64,000 bases of DNA from Gammaproteobacteria bacterium (GTDB taxonomy: Bacteria > Pseudomonadota > Gammaproteobacteria > Arenicellales > Arenicellaceae): contig JABDKW010000025.1 in the NCBI GenBank assembly GCA_013002025.1, positions 80,001-144,000 on the forward strand. Direction: 5' to 3'. Position numbers and translations under genes: made by a program. The notes under the pieces are model-generated. The model was given only the letters and a program-made list of their open reading frames with translations. It had not been told where the DNA came from and made no database searches. How positions within the stretch are numbered: position 1 is the first letter of the stretch; the number at the start of each line of letters is the position of its first letter. Of the stretch, positions 46,057 to 54,046 are shown one piece after another.

Positions 46057-46806
46057 TTACTTTTTAGCGCGCCGCACGGTTTTTTTAGCCCGTACATAAA
46101 CCGCCTTTGAGCGACCATTGCCAATCGGCCGCTCTTCTATTTCAAATAATTTCGTCGCTTTCACCAACTCACCAAGCTTTTCGTACCCATAGTTACGCGG
46201 GTCAAACTTGGAGGATTGATTTGCCACATGACTGCCCACTGGCCCCAATTGCGCCCAGCCACTTTCATCCGACGAGGCGTCTACCGCCTTGCGCAATGCC
46301 GACACCAGCCGTGCATCTTGCTTGAGTTCGTTTGTGCTTTTCTTAACCAGACCCTGACTGTCATCAGTGCTGGCCCTTAATACTTCTGTGTAAATAAATT
46401 TATCGCAGGCCGCCACAAACGGAGAGGGTGTTTTTTGTTCTCCGAAGCCATATACCAATAGCCCACTCTCACGAATTCGCGAGGCAAGCTTGGTGAAATC
46501 ACTGTCGCTGCTGACAATGCAAAACCCGTCGAAGGCGTCACTGTATAACAAGTCCATGGCGTCGATAATCATGGCACTATCGGTGGCGTTCTTGCCCTTG
46601 GTGTAGGCAAACTGTTGCATCGGTTGAATCGAATGCTCCAGCAACACCTCTTTCCAACCTTTCAGGCTGGGGGCTGTCCAATCACCGTAAATCCGTTTTA
46701 CACTGGCAACACCATAGTTGGCGATTTCTGCTAACAGAGCGTCGACAATGCTGGGTTGGGCGTTATCCGCATCGATCAGCACAGCAAGTTTATTGTTTGG
46801 GTCCAT
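46057..46806 (-). CDS. NYN-domain RNase with OST-HTH/LOTUS-like C-terminus
   Basis: A 249 aa protein. The N-terminal NYN (PIN-like nuclease) domain has its acidic residues in LAVLIDADNAQPS, KNATDSAMIIDAMDLLYS and FCIVSSDSDFTKLA. The C-terminal part (SALRKAVDASSDESGWAQLG, then FDPRNYGYEKLGELVKATKLFEI) matches the OST-HTH/LOTUS RNA-binding module, and the tail is basic. It resembles bacterial DUF88/LabA-like proteins; RNA is the expected substrate. ATG at 46806 taken; a TTG seven codons upstream is possible. Confidence 0.85.
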   Translation of the reverse strand: MDPNNKLAVLIDADNAQPSIVDALLAEIANYGVASVKRIYGDWTAPSLKGWKEVLLEHSIQPMQQFAYTKGKNATDSAMIIDAMDLLYSDAFDGFCIVSSDSDFTKLASRIRESGLLVYGFGEQKTPSPFVAACDKFIYTEVLRASTDDSQGLVKKSTNELKQDARLVSALRKAVDASSDESGWAQLGPVGSHVANQSSKFDPRNYGYEKLGELVKATKLFEIEERPIGNGRSKAVYVRAKKTVRRAKK

Positions 46807-46871
46807 GACCGCATTAGACACGAGCAACCCGTCAGGCGCAACAGCCGCTCAGAAATGATTTTTTGGCTTGG

Positions 46872-47084
46872 CTATGCCCCGATCGCGCGGATCACTTGCT
46901 GGTCATAAATGATTAGGTCGCCCGCGACAATTTTACGCCGCTTGCGAAACTCAACCACACCATTTACCTCGACCAAGCCATCGGCAATAAGTTGCTTGGC
47001 TTCGCCGCCACTGCCAGCAAGCCCCTCAAATTTGAGTAATTTGAACAGTTCTACCGGCTCACGTTCCAGCAACACATCCCGCAC
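46872..47084 (-). CDS. S4-domain RNA-binding protein (YbcJ-like)
   Basis: A 70 aa protein made only of an S4 RNA-binding domain: VELFKLLKFEGLAGSGGEAK, then LIADGLVEVNGVVEFRKRRKIVAGD. Length and sequence match E. coli YbcJ. A GTG at 47084 preceded by GGGGAG at six bases gives the YbcJ length; a longer TTG start at 47114 is less likely. It is between the NYN gene and the persulfide-dioxygenase-like gene on the same strand. A role in ribosome or RNA modification is likely for the family but unproven. Confidence 0.85.
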   Translation of the reverse strand: MRDVLLEREPVELFKLLKFEGLAGSGGEAKQLIADGLVEVNGVVEFRKRRKIVAGDLIIYDQQVIRAIGA

Positions 47085-47125
47085 CGGCTGCTCCCCAGCA
47101 TCCTCAACAGTCAATGCTCGCCAAC

Positions 47126-47839
47126 CTAATGTTCGCCTACCGGAGGCTGCAGTTCTCCGCAGGCTTGATTGGCAGCCACTGCCACATCCATCATCTTTGG
47201 GTCCGGCAGGTTCAGGTTACCCATATGTTCAATAAATGCATCCATATCTTCAATGCCAATACGCGGGTTGTGCGCACGCTCCTCACCAATCGTTGATGAC
47301 GTGTTTCCATTGTAATCATGGCCAGGATAGACAATGGTCTGGTCCGAGTATTGAAGCAGCCGACGCAAACTGTGATACAGCGCTTCCGCGCTACCATTTT
47401 GAAAATCGGTTCGGCCTGAACCACGAATGAGCAGGGTGTCGCCGGTAAAGAAACAGGGTTGCACGGCATTTTCCAGATAAAAACAATACGATTCACCGGT
47501 ATGGCCTGGCGTATGCAGACACAAAAGAGAAAGCGCTCCGATGGTGAGGCGGTCGCCGTCAGAAAATGTATCCGTCGCACAGCTTACGCCGGCCTCCAGC
47601 CCCGCCATTGAGGCGCAACCGGTCATTTCACGTAACTTACCCAGACCTGTTATGTGGTCAGCATGCACATGCGTGTCGATCGCCAACACCAGCGTTAAGC
47701 CAAGCTCAGACAAGCGCTTCTCATAAGCCTCACAGTTTTCCAGCACTGGATCAATTAAACAGGCGCTACCGCTGGCTTCATCGGCCACCAGGTAGGTATA
47801 GGTATAGGAAGGGTAATCTATAAACTGGCGTAATATCAT
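47126..47839 (-). CDS. Metallo-beta-lactamase-fold persulfide dioxygenase-like protein
   Basis: A 237 aa MBL-fold protein of the ETHE1/persulfide-dioxygenase group. The metal motif HVHADH is at 57-62 (with preceding DT), further ligands are in CLHTPGHTGESY and FTGDTLLIRGSGRTDF, and the closing histidine in YPGHDYNG. These proteins oxidise glutathione persulfide to sulfite with a single iron. The RGSGRTDFQ block favours persulfide dioxygenase over glyoxalase II. ATG 47839 begins the conserved ILRQFIDYPSYTYTYL. No sulfide:quinone reductase or rhodanese lies nearby. Confidence 0.87.
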   Translation of the reverse strand: MILRQFIDYPSYTYTYLVADEASGSACLIDPVLENCEAYEKRLSELGLTLVLAIDTHVHADHITGLGKLREMTGCASMAGLEAGVSCATDTFSDGDRLTIGALSLLCLHTPGHTGESYCFYLENAVQPCFFTGDTLLIRGSGRTDFQNGSAEALYHSLRRLLQYSDQTIVYPGHDYNGNTSSTIGEERAHNPRIGIEDMDAFIEHMGNLNLPDPKMMDVAVAANQACGELQPPVGEH

Positions 47840-47975
47840 GGTTACTCCTGCTGCGTCTCTACGGTATATCATAACAGGAGATCGCCGCGTTGTTACAGGT
47901 CGGGGGTCTGATCAAACACCATCACTCAAGAGCCCACGCTATACTGGCCTGACCTCGCATCACTATCTATATACC

Positions 47976-48740
47976 GTGCTAAAACTGCTTAGAATCGCCC
48001 TGCTACTCATTGTTTTGATATCTGTCTGGAGCACGGCCAACTTACAACGAAATGTGACGCAGGACTGGCGCGGCACACTGGACGTTGCAATCATCCCGGT
48101 GATTGCGGACGATCAAGCAAATACAGAACGCTTCGTCGGCCAGCTACGCGCCAGCGAATTTGAACCGATTAAGCAATATTTTGCTACACAGGGGCGGCAC
48201 TATGGGCGCGACCTTTCCCATGCACTTAGCTTCTCCTTGCAATCCCCCTTACGCGTGGTGCCGCCTGAGTCACCTGCGCCGGGCTCAGGGTCGCTGGCGG
48301 TTGCATGGTGGTCACTTAAATTACGTTGGTGGGCCTGGCGCCATGCCAGTAACACGTATCACAATGGGCGAATACGTCTTTACATCCTCTATCAAAGCCC
48401 GGCAGAAGAAATAAATCTTAGCCATTCGGTGGGCTTGCAGAAGGGTCTGATTGGCATTATTCAGGCCCGCGCGTTCAACTCACAGACCAGCCTGCACCAG
48501 GTTGTGGTTGCACATGAGCTGCTGCATATTTTAAGGGCCACGGATAAGTACGACCTGAATTCAGGCCAACCACAACACCCACAGGGCTACGCTGATGCGT
48601 CGCAATCTCCGCTATATCCTCAGCGCAAAGCCGAGATTATGGCGCGCAGCCTGCCGGTCTCCGCAAACTCGCATCGGGTGGCCGTGTACCTGCGCGACAC
48701 GATCATCGGGCCACTGACGGCTCAGGAAATCGGTTGGTAA
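47976..48740 (+). CDS. Unrecognised membrane-anchored protein with HELLH zinc-protease-like motif
   Basis: About 254 aa. A GTG at 47976 starts a hydrophobic segment (LRIALLLIVLISVW) that should anchor it in the inner membrane. The rest is predicted periplasmic and ends in VVVAHELLHILRATDKYD, with HELLH at 180-184, then a region with Y and P (GYADASQSPLYPQRKAEIMARS). HExxH with the downstream pattern resembles metallopeptidases. I do not recognise a family. The start is uncertain: the frame is open back to an ATG at 47838 that overlaps the divergent neighbour. Confidence 0.6.
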   Translation: MLKLLRIALLLIVLISVWSTANLQRNVTQDWRGTLDVAIIPVIADDQANTERFVGQLRASEFEPIKQYFATQGRHYGRDLSHALSFSLQSPLRVVPPESPAPGSGSLAVAWWSLKLRWWAWRHASNTYHNGRIRLYILYQSPAEEINLSHSVGLQKGLIGIIQARAFNSQTSLHQVVVAHELLHILRATDKYDLNSGQPQHPQGYADASQSPLYPQRKAEIMARSLPVSANSHRVAVYLRDTIIGPLTAQEIGW

Positions 48741-48753
48741 ACATGATTTTATT

Positions 48754-48784
48754 TGCAACCCTTACAAGCTCCTTCGCGTCTAAC
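48754..48784 (+). promoter_or_regulatory. Candidate ECF sigma-factor promoter
   Basis: TGCAACC (48754-48760), then 16 bases, then CGTCTAAC (48777-48784). An AACC -35 and a CGTC -10 with 16 bases between is the standard geometry of many ECF-dependent promoters. It lies 27 bp before the ATG of the ECF sigma gene at 48811, so autoregulation of this module is likely. The match is by eye, not by a search. Confidence 0.55.
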
Positions 48785-48810
48785 CCTCTGTAAATCGAAT
48801 AAACATTGGA

Positions 48811-49341
48811 ATGCCTGTGTCTGGTGACAATGAAGCAGACTTGATTGAACTCGCCCAAGCGGGGGATACCAAGGCCTTTGAAAAACTATATCGGGCAAAT
48901 GTGGGGAAGATTCACGCATTGTGCATGCGCCTGTGTGGGTGCAAACAATTAGCCGAAGACCTGACCCAGGAGGCATTCATCAGAGCCTGGCAAAAGCTGG
49001 AAAGTTTTCGTGGCGACAGTGCTTTTTCGAGTTGGTTATACCGCCTCAGCAGCAATGTGGCGATTGGTTATTTACGACAGCAGAACAAGTGGAAAATGGT
49101 CAATTTTGATGAGATTTCTAATGAAACAATATTGGGCACTGACTCCGTTCACGAGGAGCGGCCTGATATTGAAAAATCGCTGCAATGTTTGCCTGATCAG
49201 GCACGGGTTGTCGTGATACTGCATGAGTATTTAGGCTATCAACACAATGAGATAGCCCAATTCACGGGAATGGCCGTCGGCACCTCCAAATCGCATCTAT
49301 TTAGAGCTAAATCCATGTTACAAGCGAGATATAGGGCATGA
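48811..49341 (+). CDS. ECF-type RNA polymerase sigma factor (module A)
   Basis: A 176 aa group 4 sigma factor with regions 2 and 4 only. Region 2 includes EKLYRANVGKIHALCMRLCG, then AEDLTQEAFIRAWQKLESFRGDSAFSSWLYRL; region 4 has LPDQARVVVILHEYLGYQHNEIAQFTGMAVGTSKSHLFRAK. The linker is acidic (DSVHEERPDIEKSL). It overlaps the next gene, a membrane protein, as ATGA, the usual sigma/anti-sigma arrangement. A candidate self-recognised promoter lies upstream at 48754-48784. Confidence 0.92.
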   Translation: MPVSGDNEADLIELAQAGDTKAFEKLYRANVGKIHALCMRLCGCKQLAEDLTQEAFIRAWQKLESFRGDSAFSSWLYRLSSNVAIGYLRQQNKWKMVNFDEISNETILGTDSVHEERPDIEKSLQCLPDQARVVVILHEYLGYQHNEIAQFTGMAVGTSKSHLFRAKSMLQARYRA

Positions 49342-49898
49342 GTAATTCAACTGATAACACCAACGCGACAACCGATCTCAGCCAGCAATTGGCAGAATTG
49401 GAATGGGACATACAGCCACAGCGAGACCTGTGGCCGGACATTCACTCTCAGATCAGATTCGCGGACAAACGCAAACAAGATGCAGCAAGGAAATTGCCGA
49501 TGTGGCTGCCCGCGGCCATGGCCGCCAGCCTGGTACTCGCGGCTGGCTCGATTTTATTTTCATCCAAAACCTATGAACAATCGCAACAGGTTCAGCAGTA
49601 TCAAGCGGAATTAGTGCGGTACCAGCAGGCGCAATTGCAACTCATTGAAACCCAGCACCAGACAGTCCGCTTGCAACTCTCTGCCTTCCTCAACGCCGAA
49701 GAGCAATACCTGAATCCACAGCTGGTGGCGGAGGCCCGCAGCCTGATGCAAAACATCGACCTGGCTGCCGCCGAGCTAAAACACGCCATGTTGTCGCAAC
49801 CTGACAACTCCAAATACACGTCTATGTTAGTACGGGCATATCAACAGGAAGCAAATCTGCTGACTCAGATAAGCGCCAATACCGACGAATCAATTTAA
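49338..49898 (+). CDS. Probable anti-sigma factor with one membrane helix (module A)
   Basis: A 186 aa protein, translationally coupled to the sigma gene by ATGA. The first 53 residues should be cytoplasmic and contact sigma (LAELEWDIQPQRDLWPDIHSQIR); a helix at about 54-75 spans the membrane; residues 78-186 are almost all helical and glutamine-rich (QQVQQYQAELVRYQQAQLQL), predicted coiled coil in the periplasm. No zinc-binding HxxxCxxC is present. The call rests on position and topology; sequence similarity is weak. Confidence 0.75.
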   Translation: MSNSTDNTNATTDLSQQLAELEWDIQPQRDLWPDIHSQIRFADKRKQDAARKLPMWLPAAMAASLVLAAGSILFSSKTYEQSQQVQQYQAELVRYQQAQLQLIETQHQTVRLQLSAFLNAEEQYLNPQLVAEARSLMQNIDLAAAELKHAMLSQPDNSKYTSMLVRAYQQEANLLTQISANTDESI

Positions 49899-49911
49899 CC
49901 TGAGGTGCATC

Positions 49912-50820
49912 ATGCGCAATTTTAATTCAATCACCATAACCATCTTTGTTAGTTTTCTAGCCTGCCTAATGGCGACATCTGCTTTAGCTCGTAATCCAGT
50001 CGAACAAACCCTGACAGCAAGCGCAGACGGCAAAGTAAAAATAAAGGTCATAGATGGTGATGTGGTTGTCAAAACCTGGAATAAGGCTGAGGTTAGCGTG
50101 TTTGGCGAACTCGACAAAGACGCCAACCAGTTTATCTTTGAGTCCAGAGGTGACGAGATCCTAATTGAAGTTAAGGGTGATCACGATTGGCGCAAACACA
50201 GCTGGGAATCCAACTCTGTTGATTTGATCATCACCGTGCCCAGTGCCAGCAGCGTTGAGGCCACGTCCTCATCGGCAGAATTTGTGATTGAGGGCGTCCA
50301 GGGGGACGTACATGCGCACTCGGCCAGTGGCGATATAACTCTGGTTGATGTCAGCGGCGCCATCTCTCTGCAAAGCATGAGCGGTGATTTACGGGTAATG
50401 AAAAGTAGCGGAAAACTGAACTTATCAAGTGTTAGCGGCGATATTGATGTAGAAGGCAACGCGCAACACTTGGACGTCACAACGGTGTCCGGCGATGTAG
50501 ACGCCAAGCTGGCTCGGGTGGAACTGATGGATTTCACCTCGGTATCCGGCGACCTGGAGGTTCAGTTCGAGTTGGCCGACAAAGGCCGAATCGATGCTAA
50601 TACGGTGTCAGGTGATATGCGCTTTGATTTCGCCAATAAAAAAATTAATGCGCGCTTTGATATCGAGACAGGTCCCGGCGGCGACATTGAAAACCAGTTA
50701 AGTGATGCGCGGGCTGAGTCCTCATTCATTGGTGCGGAAAAACTCAAATTTGAATTAGGCAGTGGCCGCGCCACAATCGAGCTACGCACCATGAGCGGCA
50801 CTATTGATCTGCGTAACTAA
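49912..50820 (+). CDS. DUF4097-family beta-strand repeat protein (module A effector)
   Basis: A 302 aa exported protein. A signal peptide (IFVSFLACLMATSALA) precedes a beta-solenoid with repeated SGD turns: ASGDITLVDVSGAI, MSGDLRVMKSSGKL, VSGDIDVEG, VSGDVDAKLA, VSGDLEVQFE, VSGDMRFDFA and a final MSGTIDL. This is the DUF4097 (putative adhesin-like) fold, found after ECF sigma genes in many bacteria. GAGG precedes the ATG, 13 bp after the anti-sigma-like gene, so it is the third gene of the module. It probably acts at the cell envelope. Confidence 0.85.
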   Translation: MRNFNSITITIFVSFLACLMATSALARNPVEQTLTASADGKVKIKVIDGDVVVKTWNKAEVSVFGELDKDANQFIFESRGDEILIEVKGDHDWRKHSWESNSVDLIITVPSASSVEATSSSAEFVIEGVQGDVHAHSASGDITLVDVSGAISLQSMSGDLRVMKSSGKLNLSSVSGDIDVEGNAQHLDVTTVSGDVDAKLARVELMDFTSVSGDLEVQFELADKGRIDANTVSGDMRFDFANKKINARFDIETGPGGDIENQLSDARAESSFIGAEKLKFELGSGRATIELRTMSGTIDLRN

Positions 50821-50851
50821 GCGGCCAAGCCCATCTCAATTTGAACTAAAC

Positions 50852-51910
50852 TTAGCCGGTTCGGACCGCAAACGACAGCGCCTGACCGGCGCTTTGATCA
50901 AGACAAAACACGCTGTGCCAGCAACATAATTCAGCGTCCTGCTGGGGCAGCAGCAACGCGTCGCCCGGAAATAGCAACTGACCATAGCCTGCCGAGATCA
51001 AGCGTTGCACAAACGGTTCAGTTTCATTGATTAAATGAATCAGCGCACTATTGTCAAAACCATGTAATTGCTCAACCAGATCGCCCGAGTCGCCAGTCAT
51101 CTCGAGTAACTGCTGCTGTTGTTCCCCGCTAACGCTGGCAGGCCAATGACCCGACTGCTGGCAGCTCTTTACGAAACTTGCTATCTCTTGCAGCAGGGCC
51201 ACCGCTGGCACCGCCAACCAGAATGTTTTGCCGGTTAGCTGAGCATAGACCACACCCGCGTGGCCGCGCTCCCGGTCGTGATGCAAGTAAGCACCGCCTT
51301 GAGGGGAATTGAAATACACGATGCGTTCAACGAAGTTTAAACAGTCGGTATCTAGTACTTGTTGCAGCTCACGGTTCAGCTCGTAATTTTTGGTGATTAC
51401 GTCTGACTCGGGGAAGATCAACTGAGCAAGTTGCGCCGCGTAATGTTGCCGCAGCGGGTCCGCGGCGACATCTTCGACAAAATCCTCGCCAAAGGAGAAG
51501 CGGAACCGAAGCGATGTGTCTTGTTCACAAAAGGACAGCCAGGAGATTTTCAGCCACAGGTCCTCGGCCACCATAGAACCCTCCTGCACTGCATCAAACA
51601 TCAAGGTTTCGATTTCCTGGCCATCGGCTGGATTGACACTGCTGCCGAGCGCTTCAAAATGCCCCTGCAAACGTTCACTATACGGCGGCGCAGCAAGAAT
51701 TTGGTCAGACTCCTGATGTTGCAATAAAGCCCTGTACAGACGCGCAGACTGCGCAATATTATCGCGCTGCGCAGACAGCGCCTGTTGGCATATCGCGGGG
51801 AGGTAAATCGCTTTTCCCTGATGCCAGTCAGCGACCGCCGCCGCCGCACCGAAATCGCGGCTATCGATGCTGCCGAGCTCAAAACCGCGTCGGCGTAGGG
51901 TTATCCTCAT
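50852..51910 (-). CDS. JmjC/cupin-like protein, function unknown
   Basis: A 352 aa protein. The centre has a JmjC/cupin-type double-stranded-beta-helix pattern: NFVERIVYFNSPQGGAYLHHDRERGH with HxD-like ligands (H210 or H211 with D212, numbered from ATG 51910), then VVYAQLTGKTFWLAVP, and LLFPGDALLLPQQ before a C-terminal WHSVFCLDQSAGQALSFAVR that could give the last histidine. This suits a 2-oxoglutarate/iron oxygenase, but no substrate is suggested and I did not recognise a named family. A GGGGTAGG sequence supports ATG 51910. It lies between the two ECF modules, on the minus strand. Confidence 0.6.
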   Translation of the reverse strand: MRITLRRRGFELGSIDSRDFGAAAAVADWHQGKAIYLPAICQQALSAQRDNIAQSARLYRALLQHQESDQILAAPPYSERLQGHFEALGSSVNPADGQEIETLMFDAVQEGSMVAEDLWLKISWLSFCEQDTSLRFRFSFGEDFVEDVAADPLRQHYAAQLAQLIFPESDVITKNYELNRELQQVLDTDCLNFVERIVYFNSPQGGAYLHHDRERGHAGVVYAQLTGKTFWLAVPAVALLQEIASFVKSCQQSGHWPASVSGEQQQQLLEMTGDSGDLVEQLHGFDNSALIHLINETEPFVQRLISAGYGQLLFPGDALLLPQQDAELCCWHSVFCLDQSAGQALSFAVRTG

Positions 51911-51948
51911 CTGTGGCCTACCCCATTTCGCCACGTAAGGCGCGAAAC

Positions 51949-51983
51949 AAAAAAAACGGAGCCACCATCAGGCTCCGTTTTTT
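51949..51983 (-). terminator. Rho-independent terminator of the PDZ-protein operon
   Basis: A perfect inverted repeat: arms at 51951-51963 and 51971-51983 enclose a 7-base loop; the stem ends in CGGAGCC/GGCTCCG and continues into A and T runs. On the minus strand it ends in a run of T, so it should stop transcription coming from the PDZ gene at 52051-52566. The A/T ends make it potentially bidirectional. It also insulates the JmjC-like gene. Confidence 0.87.
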
Positions 51984-52050
51984 CGCTTGCGACTGGTGCG
52001 CTGAGCGATAAATCGTGAGAACAGTTCGTCACGGCCTCAGACTGCATTAA

Positions 52051-52566
52051 TTACTTTCGCGAAATAACTAACTTGTAACCCGGATGGCTCAGCGAGCCGA
52101 CCGCTACATTTATGTCCTGCTGCTTACCCTCTCGCAGTACTTTAAATTTAAGCACATCACCGGTTTTCATTTTCTTAACGATGCTCCAGTAACCGGAATC
52201 TGCCGCTTCTTTGTGATCCGCCTGTGAGGCCATGCTTACGCCATTCATGCTGAGCACCAAATCGCCGGTTTTCAGACCCGCCTTGGCGGCCTGTGAGTCG
52301 GGCGAAATACAGGTCAACTGAATTCCTTCAGGTTTCATGCCGGTGCAAATTCCGATAAATGGCTTAACCATTGGAGGTTGCTCAACGGTATAGCTATCCT
52401 GGCCGCTCATATCGAGGAGCTTTTTGGCCATATAGCTGACTTCGCGTTTGATGTCCTCTTCAGAACTCTCACCTGCGAAGGCGAAGGTTAAGCTGCCGAC
52501 AAACAGCAGCGTAGTCGCTAATGCTGCAGCGGCTAATTTATTTCTGTGGTTCATGATTACCTGCAT
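52051..52566 (-). CDS. Exported PDZ-domain protein (module B effector)
   Basis: A 171 aa periplasmic protein. A signal peptide (NKLAAAALATTLLFVGSLTFAFA) is followed by an acidic helix (GESSEEDIKREVSYMAKKLLDM) and a single PDZ domain (FIGICTGMKPEGIQLTCI, SPDSQAAKAGLKTGDLVLSMNGVSMAS, GDVLKFKVLREGKQQDI). PDZ domains bind C-terminal peptides of partner proteins; no protease domain is attached. ATG 52566 overlaps the end of the anti-sigma gene region; ATG 52554 with an AGG upstream is the alternative. Third gene of the second ECF module. Confidence 0.8.
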   Translation of the reverse strand: MQVIMNHRNKLAAAALATTLLFVGSLTFAFAGESSEEDIKREVSYMAKKLLDMSGQDSYTVEQPPMVKPFIGICTGMKPEGIQLTCISPDSQAAKAGLKTGDLVLSMNGVSMASQADHKEAADSGYWSIVKKMKTGDVLKFKVLREGKQQDINVAVGSLSHPGYKLVISRK

Positions 52567-52576
52567 CGAGTTCACC

Positions 52577-53260
52577 CTAAATTTCCGATTCGACCGGCTC
52601 ATACTGAGCCGAATAATAAAGTTGATTTAATTCGTTTAACGTATCGATACGCTCATTCCAAAGCGTTTTGATACGTTCCTGATCGCCCTGCTCAGGAGCA
52701 TTGTTCTCCTGAATCATCTGGTCGACATATTGCAAACGCCAGTGTAAGCGCTCTACCATATTTCGTTCGCTGTCGCTGAGTAGTTCATTTTGTAGCGATG
52801 CGCGCTGTAAAACCTGTTCCAGTCCGCGGGAATTGAGCATTAACTCAGTCATACTGGCCTGCAGCAGTTGAGTTTGTTGCAGACTCTGATTTTGCTGCAC
52901 ATTATTGCCATAAAACAACACCATACCGGTAACAAATACTGATAGAGCCAAGGTATAGATGGCCGCACTCAATGAGCTCCAACGCGGTTGCCTGGCGGCC
53001 GCCATGACCAGTTCGTCAGGCGCAGTGCCTGCGTCGACATAATGATCGAGCGCAGTTGCTTCGTGCGCTGCCGCAGCCCGCTCTATGCGTTGCCACATGC
53101 CAGCAGGCACTGGTTGTTCCGCCGCGAAAAACAGGGCTTGCCCTACTTCTCCGAGCGCTGCCAACTCTGAGCGGCATAGCTCACACTCGTGCACATGAGC
53201 GCTGATCGCGAGCGTTTCGCCATCTTTAATTTGTAGTAACTGTTCAATACTTGCGTGCAT
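52577..53260 (-). CDS. ZAS-type anti-sigma factor (module B)
   Basis: A 227 aa membrane protein. The N-terminus carries the anti-sigma zinc motif H22-x3-C26-x2-C29 (HVHECELCRSEL), a helix at about 97-117 crosses the membrane (SLSAAIYTLALSVFVTGMVLF), and the periplasmic C-terminus is helical and glutamine/glutamate-rich (LQQTQLLQASMTELMLNSRGLEQVL, LHWRLQYVDQMI). It should hold the adjacent sigma factor inactive until a periplasmic signal arrives. 30 bp separate it from the sigma gene, and the next gene starts 11 bp before its stop. Confidence 0.85.
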   Translation of the reverse strand: MHASIEQLLQIKDGETLAISAHVHECELCRSELAALGEVGQALFFAAEQPVPAGMWQRIERAAAAHEATALDHYVDAGTAPDELVMAAARQPRWSSLSAAIYTLALSVFVTGMVLFYGNNVQQNQSLQQTQLLQASMTELMLNSRGLEQVLQRASLQNELLSDSERNMVERLHWRLQYVDQMIQENNAPEQGDQERIKTLWNERIDTLNELNQLYYSAQYEPVESEI

Positions 53261-53290
53261 GTAAATACCTAATGTCTTTTGTAAAACTGT

Positions 53291-53926
53291 TTAGTGAGCG
53301 CCCAGCGAACTGTTGAGGTCCGGGGTCGCCACCTTTTGTCGCAAAAATTTATACGCCCTTAACACGATAGATTTTGAATAACTGGGTGACTTGTCGACCA
53401 ATTTGGCAATCTCATCATGCGTATAACCCTCCACCTCTTTGAGCCACACAACAGTGCGCACGTGATCCGGAAGCCTGGCCAACATTTGCTCCAGATCCAT
53501 ATGGTCCTGCTGTTGTGCTGCAAAATCCGCATGCGATGAAATCATCGACACACTCTCAAACGCATTATCCTGCTGATCAAAAAAACTCATGTCATCAACG
53601 TTTACCGTGGCCTTGTGTTTTTTGTGTTTACGCAAATACATTAGCGCCTCATTGACGGCAATTTGCCGTAACCACATACCAAAAGGGGCTCGATTTTCAA
53701 ACCCTCCAATCTTGCTAATAAGCTGTACAAAACTGTTCTGTAACACATCTTCAGCACACTCCCGGCTGCGACAGATGCCGTAGGCCAGCGTGTAAATTGC
53801 CTGCGAAAACATCCGGTAAAGTTCACTGTGAGCCTGCATGTCACCCTGCATTGCGGCATTTAGCAACTGTTCAGGCACAATCTGCGAAAATCGCTGGTTC
53901 TGAACTGGAATGTTTTCTACCTGCAT
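53291..53926 (-). CDS. ECF-type RNA polymerase sigma factor (module B)
   Basis: A 211 aa group 4 sigma factor. Region 2 contains HSELYRMFSQAIYTLAYGICRSRECAEDVLQNSFVQLISKIGGFENRAPFGMWLRQIAVNEALMYLRKH (shown here as separate family blocks; it is one stretch), region 4 has LPDHVRTVVWLKEVEGYTHDEIAKLVDKSPSYSKSIVLRAYKFL. An extended acidic linker lies between. It heads the minus-strand module sigma / ZAS anti-sigma / PDZ protein, which mirrors module A on the other strand. The AT-rich 120 bp upstream probably carries the promoter; no AACC-N16-CGTC match is seen there. Confidence 0.9.
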   Translation of the reverse strand: MQVENIPVQNQRFSQIVPEQLLNAAMQGDMQAHSELYRMFSQAIYTLAYGICRSRECAEDVLQNSFVQLISKIGGFENRAPFGMWLRQIAVNEALMYLRKHKKHKATVNVDDMSFFDQQDNAFESVSMISSHADFAAQQQDHMDLEQMLARLPDHVRTVVWLKEVEGYTHDEIAKLVDKSPSYSKSIVLRAYKFLRQKVATPDLNSSLGAH

Positions 53927-54046
53927 ATCTTCAAGATGCGAATCGGTTCAAGATCGTCGCATTTAATTGTTATATTATTTGCATGAAAAGTTGGTCTTAT
54001 CTTATTGTTTTTAATGTGTTTATTGATAAATCGTTAAATCGATGCC

